Positions 25,564-33,084 of a stretch of 64,000 nucleotides of DNA are shown one piece after another (positions within the stretch are counted from its first letter, which is position 1; every line of letters begins with the position of its first letter). The DNA lies in assembly GCA_018499965.2 (NCBI GenBank), contig JAHBAS020000024.1:1-64000 (forward strand). The letters are read 5' to 3'. Below the pieces are notes generated by a model. It saw only the letters and a program-made list of their open reading frames with translations, ran no database searches and was not told the DNA's origin. Made by a program: the position numbers and the translations under genes. The stretch comes from Candidatus Uhrbacteria bacterium. GTDB taxonomy: Bacteria > Patescibacteriota > Patescibacteriia > 2-12-FULL-60-25.

Positions 25564-25661
25564 CCCTCACTCCATCACACGAAACATATTCGCGGGATGA
25601 AGCGAGGGAGCATTCAAACGCACATCGCGTTTCATGACTTCCTCATACGGAGCACTTTCCC
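25563..25661 (+). promoter_or_regulatory. Leader element L2 (copy 2 of a duplicated RNA motif)
   Basis: The sequence parallels L1: CCCCTCACT at the start, the identical GATGAAGCGAGGGAG-type middle, a hairpin AAACGC-ACATC-GCGTTT, CTTCCTCA and TTTCCC before the ATG. The loop of the second hairpin changes from ATGTC to ACATC while the stem is kept and even lengthened by one pair. Confidence 0.7.
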
Positions 25662-25952
25662 ATGAACACTCGTTCAAGCGCAGTCGTCGATTCCACCGTC
25701 ACTTCCGAAGAAGAACTTAGCCTCGTCCTGGCCGACACACCCATCAGCGATGACGATATCAACTTTCTCTTCAACGGAGCGTTCGATCAGGAATTTTCCG
25801 GAGAAGTTACGGTCCAAAAACCGACGATAGAGAGCAGCATGAACTTCGATACGTTCCTCGCTTCCGGAATCGACCCCACGACGATCGGCGACGAGGCAGC
25901 ACCACTTACGCTGCCATCCACGCTTCTCCTGCGAAACGGAGAAGGGAGCTAA
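25662..25952 (+). CDS. Unrecognised 96-aa acidic protein
   Basis: No family is recognised. The protein begins MNTRSSAVVDSTVTSEEELS and is strongly acidic (ISDDDINFLFNGAFDQEFSGE), Ser/Thr-rich and poor in Lys. It has short hydrophobic patches and no transmembrane segment or cysteines. Its charge is opposite to that of the basic 94-aa neighbour, which carries the same leader, so the two might bind each other; this is speculation from charge and context. The start is fixed by the L2 leader. It is followed by a perfect 9-bp hairpin at 25991-26012. Confidence 0.6.
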   Translation: MNTRSSAVVDSTVTSEEELSLVLADTPISDDDINFLFNGAFDQEFSGEVTVQKPTIESSMNFDTFLASGIDPTTIGDEAAPLTLPSTLLLRNGEGS

Positions 25953-25990
25953 CGAGCTTCAACTCGCGTCACGCGGACGCAAACAGGATT

Positions 25991-26133
25991 GAGGAAAACA
26001 CTCGTTTTCCTCTCCTCACCTCAACGCTTCATGCCGCATGCATGGAACCTCGAGATGAGGATGCATCCTACGCACCTCGACAATCACACAAACCGGGACT
26101 CATCATCCCAACAACCGCATCGTGGAGGCAATC
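25991..26133 (+). promoter_or_regulatory. Leader L3 of the third leader-locus gene
   Basis: A perfect hairpin GAGGAAAAC-ACTC-GTTTTCCTC is followed at once by CCTCACCTC, which can pair with GAGATGAGG at 26052-26060 (8 of 9 pairs). The layout (hairpin, CCTCAC-type stem, start) repeats that of L2, and the sequence itself is different. A GGAGG site precedes the ATG at 26134. Confidence 0.55.
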
Positions 26134-27426
26134 ATGTCGCTCTCTCAAGTTCTCGCAGACGTCTTCGGTATTAGCCGCAAACCAGCGAAGAAGCCAGAAA
26201 AGCAATTACCGACGATCATCGTCACACAACCCGCGGCAGCACAAGCAGGAAAAACCCAACCTTCCCAACGGAAGCAAGTAGAACAAACGAAGCGCAAGGG
26301 TCCACCGCCGCTTCCGCCGCCAGGAAGCCCTGTCTACGCAGAGGCCGCCCAAGGAGCTCGAGCTTTTCCAAAAGCCGCACATCCAACGGCAACCCTTTCG
26401 CCTCAACAGGAGTACGAGCGATCCAGAGCAGTGTTTCTCGCAAACCAACCCGCAAGTGCAGATCTAAATGCGCTCACATCGGATCTGGATCAAGAATGGA
26501 CCGCTATGGCAGATCAAGCACGTCAACAAAAGACGATGATGATGCCGCCCCGTCGTGCCACAGCGCCAGTCGCAATGACACCCACAACCGCGCCCACACG
26601 GACGCTCTACATGGAAGGAGCCATTCAAGTCCTACCATCGCCGCAAGCAGTGACTTCGACATCTTCGAAACCACCAGCTCCAAAGCGAACCATGGTCGGT
26701 ATCGGATCACCTACGCCGCCCGTGGCCGTACACGTGCCGCCTCAATCGAGACGACCCACGCCACCGCCAACGGCACCGACGCGCACTCCTGGAGGCAATC
26801 ACACCATCATGGGGTTCCCACAGGTACCGACAGCGGCCGCCGTTCCAGCAGCAACCGCCAAGCAACGCATCATGCCACCGAATACGCGGCAGACTATAAC
26901 CAGCGGACTATTCGACAAGACCAGACAGCCCGCAATGCCCGCGCCACTCAATGCACGAGAACAACTACGCCAAGGTCTGAGCACGGAACATGGACTATGG
27001 TATCTCTGCCAGCTATCCGAAATCATTTCACATGAACCACAAGGTGACGCAAAACCAATCACGATGGACTGCAACGGCTTGCCGATGTATTCAACCGGCA
27101 TTCTCGAGCGAGCCATCGCGAACGGCTATCGAGTCATCCTGTTGATCGACCGATTCAACTGCAAAGAGCAGCAGCCGGAAAGCAATCAGCCTGGGTGGTG
27201 GATGCAATATCTCGCATCGCAAGATGTCGTGATCAGCATCGATCAATTCTCAGGCAGTCATGCCGACCGACTTCTCTGGGCATGGAGGTCTATCTACGAT
27301 GCCATCGGCGCAAGTCAATTCGTTTCCCCTCGGATGACGCACGAGCAGCTTCGAGATAGCGTCCATCTGTATCAAGTCAGTCGCGGAAACAATATCCGCG
27401 CCTTCAATATCCGAGCCGCGTCCTAA
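26134..27426 (+). CDS. Unrecognised 430-aa protein with long Pro/Ala linker and C-terminal domain
   Basis: The ATG with GGAGG 5 nt upstream is used; a GTG four codons earlier is an alternative. A short N-terminal helix (MSLSQVLADVFGISRK) is followed by about 260 low-complexity residues rich in Pro, Ala, Thr and Gln (PPLPPPGSPVYAEAAQ; APTRTPGGNHTIMGFP). The last 150 residues form a compact domain with LREQLRQGLSTEHGLWYLC... GYRVILLIDRFNC... GWWMQYLASQDVVISIDQF... LLWAWRSIYDAIGAS. The alternating strands and helices suggest an alpha/beta domain with conserved-looking Trp and Asp residues, but I cannot name it. A tether plus domain fits a scaffold or effector. It closes the locus and is followed by a hairpin and a bidirectional terminator. 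Confidence 0.6.
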   Translation: MSLSQVLADVFGISRKPAKKPEKQLPTIIVTQPAAAQAGKTQPSQRKQVEQTKRKGPPPLPPPGSPVYAEAAQGARAFPKAAHPTATLSPQQEYERSRAVFLANQPASADLNALTSDLDQEWTAMADQARQQKTMMMPPRRATAPVAMTPTTAPTRTLYMEGAIQVLPSPQAVTSTSSKPPAPKRTMVGIGSPTPPVAVHVPPQSRRPTPPPTAPTRTPGGNHTIMGFPQVPTAAAVPAATAKQRIMPPNTRQTITSGLFDKTRQPAMPAPLNAREQLRQGLSTEHGLWYLCQLSEIISHEPQGDAKPITMDCNGLPMYSTGILERAIANGYRVILLIDRFNCKEQQPESNQPGWWMQYLASQDVVISIDQFSGSHADRLLWAWRSIYDAIGASQFVSPRMTHEQLRDSVHLYQVSRGNNIRAFNIRAAS

Positions 27427-27464
27427 CGCAGCTCATTCGCCCTTTCCCCTTTAACCTTCTCACC

Positions 27465-27492
27465 GTACCGAATTGCCATAGCAATCCGGTAC
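27465..27492 (+). other. Hairpin after the third leader-locus gene
   Basis: GTACCGAATTGC and GCAATCCGGTAC pair over 11 of 12 positions around a CATA loop. It lacks a U-run; the true terminator follows 22 nt later. Confidence 0.6.
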
Positions 27493-27513
27493 AGAACAGA
27501 ACGTTGAAGCAAT

Positions 27514-27556
27514 CAAAAAATCTCCTCACTTACAACAGAGTGACGGAGATTTTTTA
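27514..27556. terminator. Bidirectional intrinsic terminator
   Basis: AAAAAATCTCC.TCACTT and AGAGTGA.GGAGATTTTTT pair around a short loop and have T-runs in both directions. It serves the plus-strand locus and the convergent VIT gene, whose stop codon it overlaps. Confidence 0.85.
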
Positions 27557-28069
27557 TACGACAGCTTTCATGAACGCACCCACGCCCATACCGATCAGGA
27601 TCGCTAATCCACCGAGAACAGCCATACGAAGACCGCTTCTGAAGATGCGCGTTCGGGAAACGCTTCCACTCCAAACGCCAAGCAAGAAAAGCGCGAGAAT
27701 AGACGAAGCGATGGAAACCGGAAACGCCGCAGCCACTGGAAGGATCATGTACGGTAAGAGCGGAACGAATCCAGCAAAAAAATATCCGGCGAACATCAAA
27801 AACGCCGCAGGGATAGATGCGATAGATGAAGATTCTTTTCGAAGCAAGAATTCCGCACCGGATCGCTCCGAAAGATAACTCCCGACGCCCATCGAAAACG
27901 CTTCGACAAAAATAACCACGATCCCGGTGATAAAAATGATGGATCGCGGAACATCTGCGAATGCGACGCCCGAAAGCACGCCAACCGTTGATACGAGACT
28001 GTCTTCAACGCCAAAAATAAAATTCCGAAACTGCTGGGCTTGCGATGAGCGCGGATGAAAAAGTCGCAT
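27554..28069 (-). CDS. VIT/CCC1-family membrane protein
   Basis: A 171-aa protein with five hydrophobic segments. FIFGVEDSLVSTVGVLSGVA matches the (D/E)xLVSTxGVLxG start of the VIT1/CCC1 family of iron and manganese transporters, and SMGVGSYLSERSG follows as in that family. It is shorter than the plant and yeast members because the cytoplasmic metal-binding loop is missing, leaving only FLLRKESSS. It probably moves divalent metal across the membrane. It is transcribed towards the plus-strand locus and ends in their shared terminator. Confidence 0.8.
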   Translation of the reverse strand: MRLFHPRSSQAQQFRNFIFGVEDSLVSTVGVLSGVAFADVPRSIIFITGIVVIFVEAFSMGVGSYLSERSGAEFLLRKESSSIASIPAAFLMFAGYFFAGFVPLLPYMILPVAAAFPVSIASSILALFLLGVWSGSVSRTRIFRSGLRMAVLGGLAILIGMGVGAFMKAVV

Positions 28070-28121
28070 GATGATAAAAGTATAACACGAACACGCGTAT
28101 CGACGAATTGATATGCTCGCA

Positions 28122-28130
28122 TGCTACACT
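28122..28130 (+). promoter_or_regulatory. Extended -10 promoter TGCTACACT before the pseudopilin gene
   Basis: The box ends 9 nt before the ATG at 28140, so transcription should start 1-3 nt before the start codon. No good -35 is seen. Confidence 0.5.
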
Positions 28131-28139
28131 GCTTTCTAT

Positions 28140-28673
28140 ATGCGTATCCGAAAAGGCTTTACGCTCATCGAACTCCTGGTCGTCATCGCTATCATCGGGT
28201 TGATCGCAACGATCTCCGTGGTGACGCTGCAATACACCCGCGAACGCGCAAGAATCGCTCAAGCGCGCAATAGTTTAAAACTCCTCGAAAAACTTTACAT
28301 GGCCGCGCAACAAGAACAGAGCGCGCCGATCGTCAATATCACCCTTAATGGATGTACGGATTGCAGTTGCCGAACGAGTACGGACATGAGGAATACCACC
28401 GGTCCTTGTTATACGGACTGGGAAACATCGCTCAATCGCGTCAAAGCGGCCGCAAGCGGAGCCATCACCGCAGCTCCAGAAGTTTTTCTGCGCGATCCAT
28501 GGGGAAGTCCGTATAGCCTGGACGAGAATGAACGAGAATTCTCTCCAGCCGATTGTCGCCCAGATACCTTTCGATCACTTGGGCCTGATGGCATCTACAA
28601 TACCGTAGACGACATCAACTTGGACGGCACTGCCTATCTCTCACCCATTCCGTATAGCAGGCCGTGTCCGTAA
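28140..28673 (+). CDS. Type IV pilin-like (GspG/PulG-type) pseudopilin
   Basis: A 177-aa protein with the class III signal peptide MRIRKGFTLIELLVVIAIIG. The basic leader, cleavage before Phe and Glu at mature position 5 are all present. An N-terminal helix and a globular C-terminal domain follow, which carries cysteine-rich CTDCSC and a calcium-site-like ending (LGPDGIYNTVDDINLDG), as in GspG major pseudopilins. It should be processed by a prepilin peptidase and assembled into a pilus used for adhesion or DNA uptake. No pilus motor genes are nearby; it stands alone, reading away from the VIT gene. Confidence 0.9.
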   Translation: MRIRKGFTLIELLVVIAIIGLIATISVVTLQYTRERARIAQARNSLKLLEKLYMAAQQEQSAPIVNITLNGCTDCSCRTSTDMRNTTGPCYTDWETSLNRVKAAASGAITAAPEVFLRDPWGSPYSLDENEREFSPADCRPDTFRSLGPDGIYNTVDDINLDGTAYLSPIPYSRPCP

Positions 28674-28682
28674 ATCGTCTGA

Positions 28683-28722
28683 ACCAGGATTCTCAGGATT
28701 TAAGGATTTTCAGGATTGATAA
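28683..28722. repeat. Short tandem-like GGATT repeat
   Basis: Four GGATT units spaced 7-10 nt apart occur just after the pseudopilin stop (CAGGATTCTCAGGATTTAAG and on). It has no dyad and no unique spacers. It resembles intergenic mini-repeats and may be a remnant. Confidence 0.5.
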
Positions 28723-28751
28723 TACGAGACGAGATAGGCAAAAACGCTCTT

Positions 28752-28797
28752 AGTACCGCGCTCAAGTCCCCTGACAAGGGGATTTAGGGGTTCTTGT
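28752..28797. repeat. Single arm of the AGAACCCCTAAATCCCC repeat family
   Basis: It matches the arms at 11021 and 43501, including the conserved inner GAGCGCGGTACT. The stop codon of the transglutaminase-like gene lies inside it (CCCTAAATC), so the repeat supplies the last codons and the stop. Confidence 0.75.
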
Positions 28798-29284
28798 TTC
28801 GCACTTCCGCCAACCAGGCGTTTAGCGCACGATAGAAATCCCCGTTCTTTTCGAGGTCGGCTATGATCACTTCTTCGGACATCTCGGCATCGAAACGTTT
28901 TTGACTCTCTTCCGCGGATAAAAAGTTCATCGCTGGCACAGCAACGCGCGTACTCGAAAGACCGTCCCAGGTTACCGTCGGGAATGCCGAAGACAATCCG
29001 CGATCCCACGTTGGATCAACCACTTTCCAATCTCCATCGATGCGAACCTCTACGAAGACATGTGAACAGAGATCATCATGCGGGATTTCACTCACGGATG
29101 CTGGAAGAGAAACGTCGCTCCACCGAAACTCGCACATCCGTACTCGTGCTTCATAGCCAACATCATCAAAAAGACTTAAAAGAAGTTTCGCTTTTCCAGA
29201 GCAGCATCGATCCGGCGCATCAGGCGTTAACGGGATCTCATAGGGAATGTCACGAATGCTTTCAAAAGCGAGAGGAAGATTCAT
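28784..29284 (-). CDS. Transglutaminase-like (papain-fold) protein
   Basis: A 166-aa protein resembling small transglutaminase-like cysteine proteins. APDRCCSGKAKLLLSLFDDVG carries the catalytic Cys region, HVFVEVRIDGDWKVVDPTWD the catalytic His and the Asp. The start is the ATG before NLPLAFES; longer readings run through a purine-rich repeat-like stretch and into the upstream Nudix gene. The last codons, EVRNKNP, and the stop come from a dispersed repeat arm, so the original C-terminus may be altered. Substrate unknown. It lies last in a run of Nudix and phosphatase genes. Confidence 0.65.
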   Translation of the reverse strand: MNLPLAFESIRDIPYEIPLTPDAPDRCCSGKAKLLLSLFDDVGYEARVRMCEFRWSDVSLPASVSEIPHDDLCSHVFVEVRIDGDWKVVDPTWDRGLSSAFPTVTWDGLSSTRVAVPAMNFLSAEESQKRFDAEMSEEVIIADLEKNGDFYRALNAWLAEVRNKNP

Positions 29285-29316
29285 AAGTGGGAGGAGTGAG
29301 GAGAGGGTGAAGGGAA

Positions 29317-29766
29317 TCAGATATCGGAATCCATGCATCGTATGCCCTCTCGATAAGATGTGATAGCCATGCGGCAATAGATAAATAAAGGCTCCGGCAA
29401 TGCATCAAGATCATACCAATCCCAAGATTCGCATTTATCCGGTTCAAGATTCACCGGATCCCCACTTTCCCAATCCGCGATCATGCCGATGCATACGTAA
29501 TGCCGTGGATCGAAATGAAGTGAGTTCGCACAGAATTGAAAACGCACGTTCTTGATACGTATTCCACACTCTTCCAACGTTTCACGCGTTGCGCACGCCG
29601 CAAACGACTCCATCATCTCTAATGATCCTCCTGGAGAGGCGTACTCCCCTTCTCCGTGCGCACCTTTTCGTTTTCCAAGCAAAACCTTTCCATCTTTCAC
29701 GACCATCACGTTAACCCCTACACGCGGCACGGAAAACGATGAGGAATGAGATGGTTCCTGCGTCAT
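29317..29766 (-). CDS. Nudix hydrolase (NUDT15/MutT-like)
   Basis: A 149-aa enzyme with a complete Nudix box GSLEMMESFAACATRETLEE followed by CGI. The preceding YASPGG and the VLLGKRKGAHGEGEY stretch are typical of NUDT15-like and MutT-like nucleoside triphosphatases, which clear damaged or unwanted dNTPs. The ending DWYDLDALPEPLF is also family-like. It begins 6 nt after the preceding gene's stop. Substrate is inferred from resemblance only. Confidence 0.85.
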   Translation of the reverse strand: MTQEPSHSSSFSVPRVGVNVMVVKDGKVLLGKRKGAHGEGEYASPGGSLEMMESFAACATRETLEECGIRIKNVRFQFCANSLHFDPRHYVCIGMIADWESGDPVNLEPDKCESWDWYDLDALPEPLFIYCRMAITSYREGIRCMDSDI

Positions 29767-29772
29767 ATGTCT

Positions 29773-30309
29773 TTAAACATCCGTATTCTCTCCCGCCGGC
29801 GGAAGCGTAGACAGAGACGATTTTCCGATGAGAAATTTCAAAGTCCCTTCAAAGGGACGGCCTTCTTTTCGCATTAAGGCGAGCGCGCATGCGCGATGCA
29901 TGCCTTCGATGACCATCATACGACCGTCGCTCAACTCCAAGGCTGTGATCATGGTTTCACGTGGATAGCGTTCCGAGATAGATCGAACCCCTTTGTGCTC
30001 AAGGATGCCGGAACGATCCGCGAGTTCTGCGAAGGTTTTTGTGATCGCCCCGTCGTAAAATCGCTCGATCCATGTCCGAAACGGTCCACCGTACCATGAC
30101 GCGATCACCTCAGACGGATTCTCGATCTCATAGATTCCCCACTCCGCATTCGCACAATCAAAACGCTTCGCATACCCGTTGATACGCCAATCTGCCCACG
30201 ATGCAAATCCACGTTCTTGCGCAAGCTTAATCCAATTCGGATTCTCTCCCTCGTTTTGATACCAAGAGAGAAAAACTTCTTCCCAGGAGCAGGAGCGGAT
30301 GAGTTGCAT
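29773..30309 (-). CDS. Unknown 178-aa protein with ParB/Srx-like motif
   Basis: No named family is recognised with certainty. The N-terminus is Trp-rich (SWEEVFLSWYQNEGENPNW; FASWADWRINGY). Near residues 133-145 is MMVIEGMHRACALALM, which resembles the ParB/sulfiredoxin-fold motif G.HR..A. This fold can bind nucleotides such as CTP or ATP, so a role beside its Nudix neighbours is plausible. It lies 4 nt after the upstream Nudix gene and 6 nt before the next one, clearly in one operon. Confidence 0.5.
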   Translation of the reverse strand: MQLIRSCSWEEVFLSWYQNEGENPNWIKLAQERGFASWADWRINGYAKRFDCANAEWGIYEIENPSEVIASWYGGPFRTWIERFYDGAITKTFAELADRSGILEHKGVRSISERYPRETMITALELSDGRMMVIEGMHRACALALMRKEGRPFEGTLKFLIGKSSLSTLPPAGENTDV

Positions 30310-30313
30310 AAGA

Positions 30314-30730
30314 TTACTTCTTCAGATACGCCTCAAACACTGGATACAAATTTTCAATCAATCCATGTTCACGAAATGTCACAGGATCAATCCATTTGAA
30401 TGCATCATGATCCTCACTCAATCTAACCCCATCATCTTCTGACGTACATGCAAAAAAGATGCCCACGATTTGCCATTGCTCTTCACGAACAATTGGACGC
30501 CACTCATTCACCGCTATTGGACCGCCGATCTGTACGCTCAAACCCGTTTCTTCACCCACTTCACGACGAAGTGCCTCATCGAATCGCTCACCTGGCTTTA
30601 ATCGACCTCCTGGAAGATCGAACCGACCGACGTTCGAACCATCTTGATAAGATCCAGCCTCTCTCAAAATCAACACCTTGCCTTTATGAAGAATGAAGGC
30701 CTTTGTTGCAATAAATAGTTTCGGCTCCAT
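30314..30730 (-). CDS. Nudix hydrolase
   Basis: A 138-aa enzyme with the intact box GGRLKPGERFDEALRREVGE followed by ETGL, preceded by GRFDLP. The N-terminal strand AFILHKGKVLILREAG is standard. It should hydrolyse nucleoside diphosphate derivatives; the exact substrate is unknown. It follows the HAD phosphatase gene by 28 nt and belongs to the nucleotide-sanitation cluster. Confidence 0.88.
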   Translation of the reverse strand: MEPKLFIATKAFILHKGKVLILREAGSYQDGSNVGRFDLPGGRLKPGERFDEALRREVGEETGLSVQIGGPIAVNEWRPIVREEQWQIVGIFFACTSEDDGVRLSEDHDAFKWIDPVTFREHGLIENLYPVFEAYLKK

Positions 30731-30758
30731 ATGAAAACAGCCTACCTCATTCGTGTCT

Positions 30759-31373
30759 CTATTTCAAAGCAACTTCAACCGCTTTCACGATATCGCTTGC
30801 ATGATGCACGAGTGCGGCGAATTCGCCTTTTCGCAAAGTTTCTTCACTATGGAATCCGTAAGTCACGGCGATAGATCGAACTCCGACTTTTTTCGCCTCC
30901 CGAAGGTCTCCGAGCGTGTCTGTGACGAAGACGCAATCTTTTGCTTCAACGCCATACTTCTGAAAAAGCATCTCGAACTTTTCAACCTTACTCTTAGAAA
31001 CATCCGCGCCAAGAATATCTTTGAAATATTCAAGCAAACGACTCTTCTCAAGCCACTCCCGAAGCACGCGAGAATCCGTAGAGGAAATCAATGAGAGCGA
31101 ATGGGATTCCGCAAGATGTCGAATGACTTCTGAAATCCCTTCCACAGGATCTCGTTGAAGGATTTTCGGAAGGTACTGATCAAAGAAACCCGAAAAAACG
31201 AAACAGAACTTCTTTTCCTCAGCCGCCTCATAAACGTTCCCCTCAAAACATTCGCGATATTCGTCTTCATGAATCACGAGATTGGGCTGATGTTCACGCA
31301 CGACTTCAAGCGCAGATTGAAACGAATCGACGATCACGCCGTCAAAATCGAAGATGATGAGGGAGGTATTCAT
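30759..31373 (-). CDS. HAD-superfamily phosphatase
   Basis: A 204-aa haloacid dehalogenase-like hydrolase. Motif I is IIFDFDGVIVDS with the nucleophilic Asp, motif II is LSLISSTDS, the motif III lysine lies near GADVSKSKVEKF, and motif IV is CVFVTDTLGDLREAKKVG. The cap is alpha-helical, as in phosphoglycolate phosphatase and beta-phosphoglucomutase-like members. The ATG before NTSLIIFDFDG is chosen; earlier ATGs would extend past the divergent gene's promoter. Substrate unknown. Confidence 0.85.
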   Translation of the reverse strand: MNTSLIIFDFDGVIVDSFQSALEVVREHQPNLVIHEDEYRECFEGNVYEAAEEKKFCFVFSGFFDQYLPKILQRDPVEGISEVIRHLAESHSLSLISSTDSRVLREWLEKSRLLEYFKDILGADVSKSKVEKFEMLFQKYGVEAKDCVFVTDTLGDLREAKKVGVRSIAVTYGFHSEETLRKGEFAALVHHASDIVKAVEVALK

Positions 31374-31402
31374 GCGGATAAGCATGCCATATCTCCTATC
31401 TA

Positions 31403-31431
31403 TTGACCATACGGCCAAAATTCGCTACCGT
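31403..31431 (+). promoter_or_regulatory. Promoter of the 88-aa gene
   Basis: TTGACC and TACCGT lie 17 nt apart on the plus strand, giving a leader of about 48 nt that includes AGAGGT before the ATG at 31486. Confidence 0.55.
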
Positions 31432-31485
31432 CGCGACGATCGCAAGATCAACCGGAACATACAACATCGAACCTTTAGAGGTACC

Positions 31486-31752
31486 ATGGGAATTTCTCTA
31501 AGACTTACCGCAAAAGAAGAAGACGTTCTTCAAGCTTTCGATCAGACCAGCGAACAGGAGCCGACCACGCAAATGCTCGCCGCCCATACGAATGGAATGA
31601 AAACGAACGGCGTCAGCCAAGTACTTACCCACCTCCAAAACAAGAAACTTGTCGCCTATGTCAGCGGCGAAGGTGGCACAAAAAAGTGGAAGAAACTTCC
31701 ACCTCCGTCATCCGAACCTTCCGAGGCATCCGTAGCCTCAACATCCGAGTAA
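31486..31752 (+). CDS. Small winged-helix-like protein
   Basis: An 88-aa protein. Residues 1-65 have the helix spacing of a winged helix: LRLTAKEEDVLQAFDQ, TQMLAAHTNGMKTNGVSQVL (helix-turn-helix with recognition helix) and THLQNKKLVAYVSGEGGTKK (wing). A Ser/Pro/Glu tail follows. It is probably a small DNA-binding regulator; the targets are unknown. The start is set by AGAGGT and an ATG that begins the fold; a longer open frame upstream crosses the promoter. It stands alone, divergent from the HAD gene, and is followed by a hairpin. Confidence 0.6.
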   Translation: MGISLRLTAKEEDVLQAFDQTSEQEPTTQMLAAHTNGMKTNGVSQVLTHLQNKKLVAYVSGEGGTKKWKKLPPPSSEPSEASVASTSE

Positions 31753-31774
31753 CTCAAACTCGGACGACTCATCC

Positions 31775-31809
31775 AGAGCCTCGCGAACCAAGTAGGTACG
31801 TGAGGCTCT
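31775..31809 (+). terminator. Hairpin after the winged-helix gene
   Basis: AGAGCCTC and GAGGCTCT form an 8-bp stem with a loop that can pair further. Only a short T-run follows, so termination strength is uncertain. Confidence 0.45.
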
Positions 31810-31832
31810 TGCAATATGAAATAAAAACGAAT

Positions 31833-32534
31833 CTAAACTTTCAGTCCGATATACGCCACCATCCCTTCCAACGGATCGGATTTGTCTCGACGTGCGGAGT
31901 AATACCGTTCATCTTTATACGTGCACGCAGGATGAACGGAGATCTCGCTCACACCCAATCCTCGAAGTCGCATTTCAGCTTCGCTTGCGAGCCTCACAAA
32001 CAGTTGACCATCGCGACGATCCACATTCTCTTCTGCGAATTGCGCAGCCACGTCTTCGCCGACTTTATAGTGACATGCACGAATATGCGGACCAATGATT
32101 ACGCGAATATCCTCTGGACGAGAACCGTATGCACGACCCATTTCCCGAATGACGTTTTCCAATACCCCAGCAATAAGCCCGCGCCATCCTGCATGTGCCA
32201 TCCCCACGCTCTTCGTCACCGGATCAAAAAAGAATACCGGCATACAATCCGCAGCCGTGACGCTTAAGACGACATCAGCAACATTCGTAATCAATCCATC
32301 GCTATTCAGAAGATATTGACCCGCGTGCTCATCACCAACCTTCACTACGCGCGTACCGTGAATAATACCACCAGCGACAACGCGAGCAGGATCTACACCT
32401 ATCTTCTCGAAATATCGATCACGATTTTGACGAACCGCTTCGTTCACCGGCAACGTATTCCACCAAATCATGGAACCATCCACACGCTCCGACATGCCGG
32501 AGATCACGCCTGGATGGTTAAAAGAGATACTCAT
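31833..32534 (-). CDS. pgeF: Multicopper-fold nucleoside phosphorylase/peptidoglycan editing factor (YfiH family)
   Basis: A 233-aa laccase-domain protein of the YfiH/PgeF family. The metal-binding residues lie in GGIIHGTRV, TAADCMPVFFFDP, GMAHAGWRGLIAG and IGPHIRACHYKVG, and HPACTYKDERYYSARRD closes the domain. Members act on purine nucleosides and also correct muropeptide errors. It is the last gene of the operon that begins at the HD gene. The SD-like GGGGAG lies at the end of the preceding gene. Confidence 0.9.
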   Translation of the reverse strand: MSISFNHPGVISGMSERVDGSMIWWNTLPVNEAVRQNRDRYFEKIGVDPARVVAGGIIHGTRVVKVGDEHAGQYLLNSDGLITNVADVVLSVTAADCMPVFFFDPVTKSVGMAHAGWRGLIAGVLENVIREMGRAYGSRPEDIRVIIGPHIRACHYKVGEDVAAQFAEENVDRRDGQLFVRLASEAEMRLRGLGVSEISVHPACTYKDERYYSARRDKSDPLEGMVAYIGLKV

Positions 32535-32540
32535 AGATAT

Positions 32541-32750
32541 TTACTCCCCAATGTATTCGAATCTCGGCATCACCTTTCCATCTACCTCGACATGTTCAAT
32601 GAACATCGAGAGCGGACGAACCCATAACCCAAATTCACCGTAGAGCGCACGATACACCACGAGCTCTTCTCGTGTCTCGCTATGATGCGCCACGCCAATC
32701 ACTTCATACTCTTTATTCTTATAGTGACGGTATTTTCCGAGCTTGAGCAT
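32541..32750 (-). CDS. DUF1653 protein
   Basis: A 69-aa all-beta protein with the DUF1653 signature: LGKYRHYKNKEYEVIGVAHH, ELVVYRALYGEFGLWVRPL and MFIEHVEVDGKVMPRFEYI. It is a widespread single-domain family of unknown function, often near nucleotide-metabolism genes, as here. It lies 6 nt before pgeF and 2 nt after the ASCH gene. Confidence 0.88.
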   Translation of the reverse strand: MLKLGKYRHYKNKEYEVIGVAHHSETREELVVYRALYGEFGLWVRPLSMFIEHVEVDGKVMPRFEYIGE

Positions 32751-32752
32751 AT

Positions 32753-33076
32753 CTATAAAAGTTTAAAATCCAATATCTTCACGAGCGTATCAAGCGTAAC
32801 TACATCCCCATAGTACTTCCGATATTCCTCAAGCATCTTTTCGGGACTCTCGTACTTCTCATGCTTCTCAAAATCTTTTTCCTCAACTTCCCCTAATCTC
32901 TTTTCCTCCATCTTAATAATTTCCGCATCTGCAAATTTTTCTCCAGTCTCCCACACCAAAAATTCAACTCGATCTCCAGCATCAAGATCTTTATCATCAA
33001 ATAATCGCCAGGTAGACGTCTTTCGACCTGCTAAAATCTCCTTTGCAAGAAACTCACGGAATTTGATTTTTTTCAT
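32753..33076 (-). CDS. ASCH-domain protein
   Basis: A 107-aa protein with an ASCH-like pattern: KIKFREFLAKEILAGRKTST (family GxKTxT), DAGDRVEFLVWETGE, then ADAEIIKMEEKRLGEV. The ASCH fold is related to PUA domains and binds RNA or modified nucleosides; some members are hydrolases of acetylated cytidine. The C-terminal helices are Glu/Lys-rich. It sits in the house-cleaning operon between the MazG-like and DUF1653 genes. Confidence 0.75.
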   Translation of the reverse strand: MKKIKFREFLAKEILAGRKTSTWRLFDDKDLDAGDRVEFLVWETGEKFADAEIIKMEEKRLGEVEEKDFEKHEKYESPEKMLEEYRKYYGDVVTLDTLVKILDFKLL

Positions 33077-33084
33077 ATATTTAC

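Noticed and set aside
26122-26133. GTG start four codons upstream for the 430-aa protein
   Set aside because: The GGAGG site overlaps that GTG region and is spaced correctly for the ATG at 26134.
28683-28722. CRISPR or binding-site array of GGATT units
   Set aside because: Units are 5 bp with irregular short gaps and no spacers; treated as a mini-repeat.
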